From the NCBI RefSeq assembly GCF_900106945.1, contig NZ_FNNE01000009.1:62001-126000 (forward strand): 64,000 bases of DNA, written 5' to 3'. The notes below the pieces were generated by a model, which was given only the letters and a program-made list of their open reading frames with translations, searched no databases and was not told where the DNA came from. A program made the translations under genes and the position numbers. Numbering within the stretch: the first letter of the stretch is position 1; each line of letters opens with the position of its first letter. Shown piece by piece: positions 17,540-26,034 of the stretch. This DNA comes from Marinobacter mobilis (GTDB taxonomy: Bacteria > Pseudomonadota > Gammaproteobacteria > Pseudomonadales > Oleiphilaceae).

Positions 17540-18133
17540 TCAATCCTTTATCACCCCATCATCAAGGGGTTCCGGACTTGCTGGATGGGCGGATGGAAAC
17601 AGGTCCGGCCAGGCAGCCTTCAGGTACAGCACCATCGACCACAGGGTCAAAGCCGCTGCCAGGTACAAAAGGACTGTGCCGACGGACGACCAGGCAATAC
17701 CCGGAGGAAAGGCCAGCAACATCACAATGGCCACCATCTGGGCGGTCGTCTTGACCTTACCAATATAGGACACGGCCACACTGGCCCGACTGCCCATTTC
17801 AGCCATCCATTCCCTGAGCGCGGAGATCACGATCTCACGCCCTATAATGATGACCGCCGGCAGGGTCAGAACTGCACTGTGATGCTCCTCAACGAGCACG
17901 GTAAGCGCCACGGCAACCATCAGCTTGTCAGCGACCGGATCCAGAAAGGCGCCAAAAGGCGTGCTCTGATCCAATTTGCGGGCCAGATAGCCATCGAGCC
18001 AGTCGGTGGCCCCTGCCAGGGCAAAGATTGCCGCACTGACCACGTATCGCCATTCAACCGGCAGGTAAAATATAACCACGAATACCGGAATCATCACGAT
18101 GCGCGAAAGCGTCAGAATATTGGGTACATTCAT
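17540..18133 (-). CDS. pgsA: CDP-diacylglycerol--glycerol-3-phosphate 3-phosphatidyltransferase
   Basis: PgsA makes phosphatidylglycerol phosphate from CDP-diacylglycerol and glycerol-3-phosphate in the inner membrane, the committed step to phosphatidylglycerol and cardiolipin. The 197-residue product has several hydrophobic segments. The CDP-alcohol phosphotransferase motif is intact: Asp44, Asp47-Gly48, Ala51-Arg52, Gly61, Asp65 and Asp69. The opening MNVPNILTLSRI is typical. Length matches the family (about 182 in E. coli), with a short Pro-rich C-terminal tail. It starts 8 bp after the uvrC stop and is followed by two tRNA genes, a conserved gammaproteobacterial arrangement. Confidence 0.95.
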   Translation of the reverse strand: MNVPNILTLSRIVMIPVFVVIFYLPVEWRYVVSAAIFALAGATDWLDGYLARKLDQSTPFGAFLDPVADKLMVAVALTVLVEEHHSAVLTLPAVIIIGREIVISALREWMAEMGSRASVAVSYIGKVKTTAQMVAIVMLLAFPPGIAWSSVGTVLLYLAAALTLWSMVLYLKAAWPDLFPSAHPASPEPLDDGVIKD

Positions 18134-18141
18134 AAATCTTT

Positions 18142-19995
18142 TTACTCATTGTGCAAAGCTGCATAGATGGTGTCCGCCAGGGTTTTACTGATTCCCCTAA
18201 CCTTGGCGATTTCATCAATGCTTGCTTTGCGTATTTCCTGAATGCCACCAAAATACCGTATCAGGTCACGGCGGCGTTTGGGCCCTACCCCTTCAATGCC
18301 CTCCAGTGTCGACTGGCGGCGCTTTTTATCACGACGGGCACGATGGCCGGTGATGGCAAATCGATGAGACTCATCCCGGATATGCTGTATCAGGTGCAAT
18401 GCGGGCGAATCTGCCGGCACCCGGAACACGTCGCCGGTGAGCGCGTCGATGAGCTGCTCCATGCCTGCCCGACGGGTAACGCCCTTGGCGACACCAATCA
18501 GCGGTATGTCAGAGATGTTCAAAGATTCAAACACCTCCCGGGCTATATTCAACTGTCCTTTACCACCGTCAATAAACACCAGATCGGGACGCTTGCCATC
18601 ACCGCTCACCAGCTTTTGGTAGCGCCGGGTCAACACCTGGCGCATAGCCGCATAATCGTCCCCGCCGGTAATCCCTTCAATGTTGTAGAGCCGGTAATCA
18701 GATTTCAATGGCCCATTCTCATCGAAAACCACGCAGGATGCGACCGTATTTTCCCCGTGGCTGTGGCTGATATCAAAGCACTCCATCCGCGAAGGCGTCT
18801 CGGTGAGCTCAAGCAACTCCCTGAGCGCGAGCAACCGGCGATAAACGGTTTCCTTGCTCGCGAGGTGTGTCAGGAGGGTCTGGCGGGCATTGGTTTCTGC
18901 CAGTTCCAGCCATTTCCGGCGCTCACCACGGACGTTGCCACGAATCCGGACCTCTCGCCCCGCACCTTCCGATAGCGCCTGCTCAAGGAGCTCGCGCCCC
19001 TCCACCTCGGCTGCCACAAGCACATCCCGCGGGAAGTCTCGCTTCACGTCACCGCCAAAGTAAAACTGCCCCAGAAAAGCACCGATCAGCTCGGCTTCAG
19101 ACTGCTCAATGGAGTATCGCGGGAAGTAGTCCTTGGTTCCCAGCACCCGCCCACCGCGGACAATAATCACAACCACACAGACAATGCCTGCATCCTGAGA
19201 AAGGGCAATCACATCAGCGTCGCCGCCTTCACTGTCGACGGATTGCTGCTCCTGTACGTGGCGCAGGTGATTGATCTGGTCGCGGTAGGCTGCTGCTTTT
19301 TCAAATTCAAGCGTCTTCGCGGCGAGCTCCATCGCCTCCATCAGGTCATTGATGATGGCCGGATTCTTGCCTTCCAGGAACATGGTGGCGTGGCGGACGT
19401 CCTGCTGGTAGGCCTCAGGGGTTATGAATTCGACACAGGGCGCGGTACAGCGATTGATCTGATATTGCAGACAGGGGCGGGACCTGTTTCTAAAATAGCT
19501 TTCATTACAGGATCTTATCTTAAATATCTTTTGAAGAATATTAAGACTTTCCTTGACCGCCCCGGAGCTGGGATAAGGCCCGAACCAGGTGCCTCCGCCT
19601 TTTTTGGTACGTCCCCGCCGGAAGGTCAGCGAGGGATAGTCCTGATGGGATGACAAATAGATATAGGGATAGGATTTATCGTCCCGCATCAGGATGTTAT
19701 AGGGGGGGCGCAGCGACTTGATCAGGTTCTGCTCGAGCAGTAACGCCTCGGTTTCGCTGCCCGTTATGGTGATCTCAATATCGTGGATGCGAGCGACCAG
19801 CGCCTCAGTTTTTGGTGCCAGGCCGGTTTTGCGGAAGTAGCTGCTGACACGCTTGCGAAGATTGCGGGCCTTGCCGACATACAGGATAGCCCCGTCTACC
19901 CCATACATTCGGTAGACACCGGGACGCTCTGTCAGCTGCTTGAGAAATCGAGAGGTATCAAAGCCCCAGCTCTGATCGTCAGACCTTGTCGGCAT
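18142..19995 (-). CDS. uvrC: Excinuclease ABC subunit C
   Basis: UvrC makes both incisions around UvrAB-marked DNA lesions in nucleotide excision repair. The 617-residue product shows, in order, a GIY-YIG nuclease (GVYRMYGVDGAILYVGKARN, residues ~26-45), a cysteine-containing segment, and a UvrB-interacting UVR helix pair (ALEFEKAAAYRDQI-like, near 230-250). An RNase H-like 5' nuclease follows (MECFDISHSHGENTVAS), and then a C-terminal double helix-hairpin-helix (EGVGPKRRRDLIRYFGG and VRGISKTLADTIY). Length is close to the E. coli protein. Its start overlaps the gacA stop by 17 bp, preserving the gacA/uvrY-uvrC operon. Confidence 0.97.
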   Translation of the reverse strand: MPTRSDDQSWGFDTSRFLKQLTERPGVYRMYGVDGAILYVGKARNLRKRVSSYFRKTGLAPKTEALVARIHDIEITITGSETEALLLEQNLIKSLRPPYNILMRDDKSYPYIYLSSHQDYPSLTFRRGRTKKGGGTWFGPYPSSGAVKESLNILQKIFKIRSCNESYFRNRSRPCLQYQINRCTAPCVEFITPEAYQQDVRHATMFLEGKNPAIINDLMEAMELAAKTLEFEKAAAYRDQINHLRHVQEQQSVDSEGGDADVIALSQDAGIVCVVVIIVRGGRVLGTKDYFPRYSIEQSEAELIGAFLGQFYFGGDVKRDFPRDVLVAAEVEGRELLEQALSEGAGREVRIRGNVRGERRKWLELAETNARQTLLTHLASKETVYRRLLALRELLELTETPSRMECFDISHSHGENTVASCVVFDENGPLKSDYRLYNIEGITGGDDYAAMRQVLTRRYQKLVSGDGKRPDLVFIDGGKGQLNIAREVFESLNISDIPLIGVAKGVTRRAGMEQLIDALTGDVFRVPADSPALHLIQHIRDESHRFAITGHRARRDKKRRQSTLEGIEGVGPKRRRDLIRYFGGIQEIRKASIDEIAKVRGISKTLADTIYAALHNE

Positions 19996-20638
19996 CGAGC
20001 AATCCGAGCCGGACCGCCATCAAGGCCAGTTCCACGTCACTGGAAATGCCCAGCTTCTCGAAAATACGATAGCGGTAACTATTGACGGTTTTCGGGCTGA
20101 GGCACAGCTTGTCGGAAATGTCCTGCACTTTCTGGCAATCAACCACCATCAGGGCAATCTGGAGCTCGCGCTCAGACAGGCGATCAAATGCAGAATCACC
20201 GGCATCGCCGCCTGCATCACCGCCGAGGTTCTTGAGGGCCATTTTCTGGGCAATCTCGGGGCTGATGTATCGCTGACCGGCATGGGCCATGCGAATCGCA
20301 CGCACCATTTCACGAATGTCAGCACCCTTGGTGATATAGGCCGTAGCGCCCGCCTGCATAACCCTTGTCGGATAAGGATCGTCAGCACAAGCCGTCACCA
20401 CAATCACGCGTATGCCATCATCAATACGAAGGATTCGCCGGGTAGCTTCCAGGCCACCAATGCCGGGCATGCGAATATCCATCAATACAATGTCGGGGCT
20501 CAGCTGCCGAACCGTATCAATGGCATCCTCACCGGAAGACGCCTGGCCGACCACCTCGATATCGGGGTCGTCTGCCAGCATCCGGGTTATCCCGGAGCGC
20601 ACCAGTTCGTGGTCATCTACAACCAATACCCTAATCAA
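19979..20638 (-). CDS. gacA: Response regulator GacA (UvrY)
   Basis: GacA is the LuxR/NarL-type response regulator paired with the sensor GacS. In pseudomonads it activates the Rsm small RNAs that control secretion, biofilm and secondary metabolism. The 219-residue product has a receiver domain with Asp8-Asp9, the phosphoacceptor Asp54 (VLMDIRMPG) and the conserved Thr and Lys later in the domain. A helix-turn-helix follows at about 150-205 (LSERELQIALMV, LSPKTVNSYRYRIFEKL). The start codon is TTG, preceded by GAGAGGTG at good spacing; no in-frame ATG fits the receiver start. It overlaps uvrC, as in other gammaproteobacteria. GacS is not in this window. Confidence 0.93.
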   Translation of the reverse strand: MIRVLVVDDHELVRSGITRMLADDPDIEVVGQASSGEDAIDTVRQLSPDIVLMDIRMPGIGGLEATRRILRIDDGIRVIVVTACADDPYPTRVMQAGATAYITKGADIREMVRAIRMAHAGQRYISPEIAQKMALKNLGGDAGGDAGDSAFDRLSERELQIALMVVDCQKVQDISDKLCLSPKTVNSYRYRIFEKLGISSDVELALMAVRLGLLDADKV

Positions 20639-20724
20639 CGCGCACCTCTCGCGAGTTCGACTAACCGGAAAACACAGGGATTGTAACGTCTACCGTAAAT
20701 CAGGGGTAGTAACGCGTCAAAGTA

Positions 20725-20985
20725 TTAGGATCTTGTGCCAGCACTGGGGCCCAGTCCTGCGGTATTCTCCACAGGGTCAAACCACACCACCAGCTCACCC
20801 TGCCTGACCGCCGCCCGAACCCGGTCACGCTCGGCCATGGGTGATTCCGTGTCATTCAGCCCATGGTAGCGGGTACAGTACTCTTCCACGAGCCCCATGA
20901 GCTGATCTTCCGGAATAAGTTCGGCATCAACCACGAACCTTTCCTCACGAGGATCACCCTGAACCTCATTCTCAGATGTGGACAT
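20725..20985 (-). CDS. YheU-family (UPF0270) small protein
   Basis: The 86-residue product aligns by eye with E. coli YheU in the region from ELIPEDQLMGLVEEYCTRYH through VRAAVRQGELVVWFDPVENTAGL. The shared pattern is LIP, a helix ending in E/R, then a KxQL-like helix and VWxxxxxTxNI. It carries about 20 extra acidic N-terminal residues before the conserved part. The function of the family is unknown. It stands alone between gacA and a chemoreceptor gene, all on the minus strand. Confidence 0.7.
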   Translation of the reverse strand: MSTSENEVQGDPREERFVVDAELIPEDQLMGLVEEYCTRYHGLNDTESPMAERDRVRAAVRQGELVVWFDPVENTAGLGPSAGTRS

Positions 20986-21028
20986 ACCGCTCCTGCACGT
21001 GTTTGGATTAGCAGCCTATCCTACCCTG

Positions 21029-22639
21029 TCACCCGGATGTCGTAAAACGTGACGCCAGCTCTGTCATGATCCGCGATTCGTCACGCAGCGCCTCACTGAC
21101 GTCAAGGGTTTGCTCCACATTGCAGCTCAGGGTTTCAGCACTTGCATCGAGTGCCTGAGCCCGACGGCCCACCCGTCCGATTTCGTCACGCTGCAGAAGC
21201 ACTGCCCGACTGATTTCCAGACTGTGTGCTTCGAGGTCTTCGAACTGCGACTTCATCCCCTCCAAATGCCGCTTCAAGGCATCCAGATAAGACCGGTTTT
21301 GCCCGCCAGCCTCCCGCATTTCAGACAATAAGCCCCCAACATCGCCCACGCCGTCCAACAGGTCGTGAACCCATTGACGAATTTCCCCGGTGGACTCCGA
21401 GGTCCGGCGGGACAGGTTGCGCACTTCCTCAGCAACAACGGCAAATCCCCGCCCCTGATCACCAGCTCGCGCTGCCTCAATTGCAGCATTCAGCGCCAGC
21501 AGATTGGTCTGTTCGGCAATATCAGCGATAACGCCGATCACCTGTTCGATTTTCGACGATGACTCGTTCAAAACTTGAATTGAATCACTCACCCGGTCAA
21601 TCACCGTTACCGCATGCTCGGCCGCCTGCTCGCTGTTCCGAAGCCCCTGCTGAACCTCAAGGTTTCGCCTCACTGCAGCGTTCACCGTCAGATCAGACGC
21701 AGTCGTTGCCTGCTCAATGGCTGACGCCTGATCAGCAATCACCGTGGCAGACTGGTTTACATCAATGATCTGCTGACGTGTAAGGGTCGAGCTTGCCTGC
21801 ACATCATGCGCCTGAGCCTCAAGCACCTCTGATCGCAAGACCAGGCTGGCCGCCGCCCCCCGAATATCGACGATAAAATGCTCAAAACGATCCACTAGCC
21901 CGGTTAACGCCGCTCCCAGGCCTGCCACCTCATCGGTCCCACTGACCCTCGGCAGCCGGGTCAGGTCCGACGTGGAATCCATCGCACGCAGATCCCTTTC
22001 TATCTTCTGAAGTCGCACAATCACAGTCCTGCGGAGCCAGGCAGTAATCACCACAATTGCGACCAGGAACGCCGCAGACGCTAGCAGAAGATTAAATTTC
22101 TGACGCTCGAGGAACACCAGTAAGCGTGTAGATTCCACTTCCAGTTGCTCCCGACTCGCGGCCTTGCGCCGACTGATGGCGTCGAGCATGGGATCAACCG
22201 CGGGAAAGAGCCTGAAATCCACCACCTGCCCAACCCGGTAATAACTTTCCTGCTCGATGCCTTCGCCCATGGAGGCAACCAACTCCTGAATCAGCGCAAA
22301 CGTCAACTCGTGCTCACGAACCCAAGCGGTTAAAGGTGCCGATTCATTGGCGACCTTCCAGTGCAGCTCCAGGTTTTGCGCAACCTCACCGAATTCGGCG
22401 TGGATTTCATCCCACAGCATTAGCTGCGCCTTGATCTTGAACGCCAGGTCCTGCAACCGCCGATGATCGGATTCAAGATCATTCAGCACCCAGGATTCAC
22501 CGAGATTATCGGAAAGCAGGTGATGGGTCGCCCGCTCTGCCCGACTCATGATCGCCCACGAAATAAACGCCAGCACCGCCAGTGCAGACACGGATAGGGT
22601 GGAAAAGAAAAAGATACGACTGCGGACTGTTCGGAGCAT
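21029..22639 (-). CDS. Methyl-accepting chemotaxis protein
   Basis: The 536-residue product is a transmembrane chemoreceptor. TM1 lies at about 10-31, a mainly helical periplasmic sensor at 32-180 and TM2 at about 183-203. A HAMP linker containing the [18 protein letters not shown] block follows, then a long cytoplasmic coiled coil. The signalling hairpin is [20 protein letters not shown] (374-393) continuing [18 protein letters not shown], which contacts CheA and CheW. No C-terminal CheR-docking pentapeptide is visible. The sensor is a predicted helical bundle with no recognisable ligand motif, so the signal is unknown. The gene is not next to che genes; cheR and cheV lie 5 kb away. Confidence 0.93.
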   Translation of the reverse strand: MLRTVRSRIFFFSTLSVSALAVLAFISWAIMSRAERATHHLLSDNLGESWVLNDLESDHRRLQDLAFKIKAQLMLWDEIHAEFGEVAQNLELHWKVANESAPLTAWVREHELTFALIQELVASMGEGIEQESYYRVGQVVDFRLFPAVDPMLDAISRRKAASREQLEVESTRLLVFLERQKFNLLLASAAFLVAIVVITAWLRRTVIVRLQKIERDLRAMDSTSDLTRLPRVSGTDEVAGLGAALTGLVDRFEHFIVDIRGAAASLVLRSEVLEAQAHDVQASSTLTRQQIIDVNQSATVIADQASAIEQATTASDLTVNAAVRRNLEVQQGLRNSEQAAEHAVTVIDRVSDSIQVLNESSSKIEQVIGVIADIAEQTNLLALNAAIEAARAGDQGRGFAVVAEEVRNLSRRTSESTGEIRQWVHDLLDGVGDVGGLLSEMREAGGQNRSYLDALKRHLEGMKSQFEDLEAHSLEISRAVLLQRDEIGRVGRRAQALDASAETLSCNVEQTLDVSEALRDESRIMTELASRFTTSG

Positions 22640-22825
22640 GATTCTGACCTGACACGGGAATCAGCCGAAGGGTAGAAAGAAACCATGACAGTTTTGTTTC
22701 ATCGCAGGACAGGTTTCCTGAATACCAACAAGAATTAACATCTCGTTACAACGGATTTCTGCTTCCCATCCCACGCCTGCAAGGGGTAACTTAGCGTTAT
22801 CCCCCATAGTAAAAGAGGCCTTCCG

Positions 22826-23104
22826 ATGACTGCCACGCGTTGGACAATGCAGGTTACCGGCCGTGTTCAGGGAGTATATTATCGGGCGAATACCCAAAAG
22901 GCTGGGGCAGACCTGGGCCTCACAGGGTACGCGCTCAATCTGCCAGACGGTGGCGTTGAGGTCGTAGCCGAAGGTGACCGGAAGAATCTGCAAGCGTTAC
23001 ACGACTGGTGCAAAAAAGGCCCGCCTGCCGCCCGTGTTGACCGGATCGTGGTTACCGAATCCCAGGCGACCGGAGAGTTCAGCGACTTCTCGATCCGCCG
23101 TTAG
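22826..23104 (+). CDS. acyP: Acylphosphatase
   Basis: The 92-residue product hydrolyses carboxyl-phosphate bonds such as those of acetyl phosphate or 1,3-bisphosphoglycerate. The phosphate-binding loop GRVQGVYYR ends in the catalytic Arg20. The catalytic Asn38 sits in LTGYALNLPDGGVEV. The length is standard for this small ferredoxin-like fold. It is a single-gene unit, divergent from the chemoreceptor gene and followed by a tRNA-Ser gene. Confidence 0.94.
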   Translation: MTATRWTMQVTGRVQGVYYRANTQKAGADLGLTGYALNLPDGGVEVVAEGDRKNLQALHDWCKKGPPAARVDRIVVTESQATGEFSDFSIRR

Positions 23105-23257
23105 GGATCCCATCTGACTTTTTTAGAAAAAATTCCAGAAACGGAGTTGCCAAAGCCAGGCAAAACTATTAAAGTTTGCGCCCTCGAATCAGCACGCTGA
23201 TTTTGCACAGATTATCGGGCCTTTACCCGCCCTGTCCGTGCATCGACACAGGTTATT

Positions 23258-23348
23258 GGAGAGGTGTCCGAGTGGCTGAAGGAGCACGCCTGGAAAGTGT
23301 GTATACGTTAATAGCGTATCGAGGGTTCGAATCCCTCCCTCTCCGCCA
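23258..23348 (+). tRNA. tRNA-Ser (anticodon GGA)
   Basis: A 91-nt class II tRNA: acceptor GGAGAGG, D-arm GTCCGAGTGGCTGAAGGAGC, anticodon loop CTGGAAA, a long variable arm (TGTATACG TTAA TAGCGTAT-like), T-arm GAGGGTTCGAATCCCTC and an encoded CCA end. A terminator follows at once. Confidence 0.97.
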
Positions 23349-23353
23349 ATAGT

Positions 23354-23382
23354 AAAGCCCGGCAGAAATGCCGGGCTTTTTT
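23354..23382 (+). terminator. Rho-independent terminator of tRNA-Ser
   Basis: An 11-bp perfect stem, AAAGCCCGGCA / TGCCGGGCTTT, with a GAAA-type tetraloop is followed by T residues, 5 bp after the tRNA CCA end. It could also act on the minus strand, but the mak gene there ends about 55 bp away. Confidence 0.93.
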
Positions 23383-23436
23383 ATTGGCCACAATAAGGCC
23401 AGGCGATAAACCTTGTGGGCTTGACCGCGCCCTTCG

Positions 23437-24354
23437 CTACCCCTCTTGCGCACCCAGCCAGGCAGCCCCACGAACACCGCTGGAATCGCCGTGAACCGCC
23501 TTGAGCACCGGGGTGTCGCACTCTCCGCCAAACACCCAGGCTGGCAGACGCTGTGGCAAACGCGCATAGATCTCATCAATGTTTGACATACCGCCCCCCA
23601 GTACGATGACATCGGGATCCAGTACGTTTATCACTCCCGCAAGTCCCCTTGCCAACTGGTCGATGTAGTTGTTCAGGGTCGCGGTACTTCTGGCATCCCC
23701 CCCTCTGGCCGCCTCAACGATGTCCCTGGGTGACAGCAGGTCCCCGCCAAGCAGTCGATGACTTAAGGCGAACCCCGGGCCGGAAACAAAGGTTTCCACA
23801 CATCCGGACTGCCCGCAAAAACAGGGCCGCTTATGAAGCTCATTCCCGGCAGTCCAGGGCAAAGGATTGTGCCCCCACTCCCCGGCAACCCCGTTAGGAC
23901 CGGCCAGCAGGTGACCATTGACACTGATGCCTGATCCGCAGCCAGTCCCAAGAATCACCGCCAACACAACCCGGTAACCTTGCCCGGCCCCGTCGGCCGC
24001 TTCAGACAGAGCCAGACAGTTGGCATCGTTAGAAAGAGTCACCCTGCGCCCGAGCAGCGCGCCAAGGTCCTCAGCCATTCGGTGACCGTTCAGCCAGGTC
24101 GAGTTGCCATTTTTTACCCGTCCGGTCACCCGGGAGACCGACCCAGGAATCCCCACACCCACGGACAATGCCTGCGCTCCTGCATGAGCTTCGGCGGCCG
24201 CGACCAGCTGGCAGATCGTATCCAGAGTTCCTGCGTAATCACCAACCGGCGTGTCCTTTCGCGCCCGAAAATGCTCCCGGCTCTGCCGATCCATCAAAAT
24301 GACTTCGGTTTTTGTGCCACCCAGATCGACGCCAATCATCCAGGAACGCCCCAT
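23437..24354 (-). CDS. mak: ROK-family fructokinase (Mak type)
   Basis: The 305-residue product phosphorylates fructose or mannose with ATP. It closely follows E. coli Mak throughout: IGVDLGGTKTEVI (7-19, phosphate loop), STWLNG, NDANCLALSEA with the catalytic Asp110, and GTGCGSGI. The ROK zinc site uses His162 (GEWGHNPLPW), Cys178, Cys180 and Cys185 (PCFCGQSGC). The C-terminal blocks DPDVIVLGGGMSNID and HGDSSGVRGAAWL are also present. A very strong AAGGAGGAAG precedes the ATG. The true substrate is inferred from this similarity. No transporter or catabolic partner on the same strand adjoins it. Confidence 0.87.
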   Translation of the reverse strand: MGRSWMIGVDLGGTKTEVILMDRQSREHFRARKDTPVGDYAGTLDTICQLVAAAEAHAGAQALSVGVGIPGSVSRVTGRVKNGNSTWLNGHRMAEDLGALLGRRVTLSNDANCLALSEAADGAGQGYRVVLAVILGTGCGSGISVNGHLLAGPNGVAGEWGHNPLPWTAGNELHKRPCFCGQSGCVETFVSGPGFALSHRLLGGDLLSPRDIVEAARGGDARSTATLNNYIDQLARGLAGVINVLDPDVIVLGGGMSNIDEIYARLPQRLPAWVFGGECDTPVLKAVHGDSSGVRGAAWLGAQEG

Positions 24355-24460
24355 ACTTCCTCCTTACCATTCACACGTTGAGGAGAGGATATCCCCTATT
24401 CCCCCGCCTCCCCAGAATCAGGCAAACTTCCCGATTTACCAACTTTTTTCGGCGACGGCC

Positions 24461-25408
24461 ATGACTCTGACCCAGATTTTTGTCCATACACTTGAAACCA
24501 CCCTGCCCGTTTTTGCCATGGTGTTTATCGGACTTGGCCTGCGTCGGATCGGGTGGATCGACATGCCGTTTATCAATACCGCGTCTTCGCTGGTATTCAA
24601 AGCCACCCTGCCCACGCTGGTGTTTCTGAGCATTATAAGCGCCGATCTGACCAGCGCCCTGAACCCGAGGCTGCTCGGCTACTACCTGGCAGCGACGATC
24701 ACCGGGTTTACGCTCAGTTGGTTATGGGCGGCCTGGAGAGTTCCTTACCGGGATCGTGGCGTCTATGTGCAAGGCGCATTCCGTGGCAACTGCGGGATTG
24801 TCGGTCTGGCCCTGGCGGCGAGCGTTTATGGCGACTATGGACTGTCCGCGGGAGGGATACTGCTGGGCCTGGTCATCGTCTCCTACAATACGTTATCAGT
24901 GATCGTGCTGGCAGCGTATCAACCCGGACGTCAGCCCCAGTGGCGGAGCATCACCCGGGATATTCTCCGCAACCCGCTGATTCTGGCCGTCATCGCCGCC
25001 ATTCCAGTCGCACTGAGCGGTATCGCCCTGCCCAGTTGGATAATGACCAGTGGCAGCTACTTTGCATCGCTGACCCTGCCACTGGCACTGCTGTGTATAG
25101 GCGGCACACTCTCTCTGAGCGCCATTCGCGGCGACAGCAAAACGGCAACCAGCGCCAGCCTGATGAAAATGATAGTATTGCCCGCTCTGTGCACGTTCGG
25201 TGCGTGGCTTGTGGGTTTCCGCGACGAAGAACTGGGGTTGATGATGCTGTTCTTTGCCAGCCCTACCGCTGCCGCCAGCTTCGTCATGGTAAAAGCCTTT
25301 GGCGGTAACGAACGGCTGGCAGCAAACATCGTAGCCTTCACCACGCTACTGGCCAGCGTCACCATTACTGTCGGCATTTTCATACTGAGGGTTAGCTCCG
25401 GCGGATAA
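24461..25408 (+). CDS. AEC-family (auxin efflux carrier-like) membrane transporter
   Basis: The 315-residue product starting at 24461 is almost entirely hydrophobic, with about 10 membrane segments in two five-helix halves. Family features include TLPVFAMVFIGLGLRRIGWI at the start, the FKATLPTLVFLSI helix, GAFRGNCGIVGLALA with its conserved Arg-Gly-Asn, and FFASPTAAASFVMVKAFGGN near the end. AEC members export or import small organic acids; the substrate is not predictable. An ATG 210 bp upstream would add an unconserved Pro/His-rich stretch overlapping the mak gene, so it is rejected. It is convergent with the outer-membrane protein gene, with a C11 run between the stops. Confidence 0.85.
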   Translation: MTLTQIFVHTLETTLPVFAMVFIGLGLRRIGWIDMPFINTASSLVFKATLPTLVFLSIISADLTSALNPRLLGYYLAATITGFTLSWLWAAWRVPYRDRGVYVQGAFRGNCGIVGLALAASVYGDYGLSAGGILLGLVIVSYNTLSVIVLAAYQPGRQPQWRSITRDILRNPLILAVIAAIPVALSGIALPSWIMTSGSYFASLTLPLALLCIGGTLSLSAIRGDSKTATSASLMKMIVLPALCTFGAWLVGFRDEELGLMMLFFASPTAAASFVMVKAFGGNERLAANIVAFTTLLASVTITVGIFILRVSSGG

Positions 25409-25419
25409 CCCCCCCCCCC
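25409..25419. repeat. C11 homopolymer between two convergent stop codons
   Basis: Eleven consecutive C residues directly follow the TAA (25406-25408) of the AEC transporter gene and lie 7 bp before the end of the convergent outer-membrane gene. The tract lies in the shared 3' region, so length changes would not shift either reading frame. It is the longest single-base run I noticed in the window. Confidence 0.9.
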
Positions 25420-25426
25420 AGCAGAC

Positions 25427-26002
25427 TCAGTACTGGAATACGAGGCCGAGGGACGCACCTTCAAGATCAAACCTGTCCTTACTCAGGTACCAGGAATAGT
25501 CCAGGGTCACAGCCGTATTGCGAGTGACAACAAAATTCGCACCTACGCCATAACTGAAGGCCGTTTCGGCTTCATTTTCATTCAGCAAGCGATTTCCGGT
25601 GACCGTATCGTAGAACTTGAATTCCGCCTCGGCATGAGTCACCCCTGCCATCAGATACGGATATACCGGGTTCGGGCTGTCATACCCCAGCACCAGGTAA
25701 CCCCCAATGTAGTTACGAAGGCGGGTTTCGACGTCAACAAAGCCGGCATCCAACTCATCGTCCTTGACGCCACCACCCAGACGCCCTTCAAACGCAATGG
25801 CCGGGGTAAAGCGATAGCCAAACTTACCGGAGACAGCCGTGGAGTCGAACGTTGGAGAACCGTCCAGCGAATACTCCAGCAACGACGCTGACGCACCAAT
25901 ATAGGCCCTGGACTCAAACGGCGCAGCGTTCACTGCCATAGCGCCAGTGCAGCCCAGCGCAACAATAACCCCCATTGAAACCCGGTTAATTATCATTCCC
26001 AT
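25427..26002 (-). CDS. Outer-membrane beta-barrel protein (small porin-like family)
   Basis: The 191-residue product has a signal peptide (about 1-25, ending VNA|AP). Alternating hydrophobic strands follow, consistent with an eight-stranded barrel: SRAYIGASASLLEY, VSGKFGYRFTPAIAFEGRLG, YIGGYLVLGYD, YPYLMAGVTHAEAEF, AFSYGVGANFVVTRNTAVTLDY and the closing GASLGLVFQY with a C-terminal aromatic. This resembles the OmpA-like transmembrane or OmpX-type family. I start it at the ATG at 26002, which gives a clean signal peptide; a start 75 bp upstream would overlap the MFS gene. It lies 32 bp after the MFS transporter gene and may be cotranscribed. The role is unknown. Confidence 0.75.
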   Translation of the reverse strand: MGMIINRVSMGVIVALGCTGAMAVNAAPFESRAYIGASASLLEYSLDGSPTFDSTAVSGKFGYRFTPAIAFEGRLGGGVKDDELDAGFVDVETRLRNYIGGYLVLGYDSPNPVYPYLMAGVTHAEAEFKFYDTVTGNRLLNENEAETAFSYGVGANFVVTRNTAVTLDYSWYLSKDRFDLEGASLGLVFQY

Positions 26003-26034
26003 CGAAGAATTTTCCCTGTTAGCCAACATTTGCC

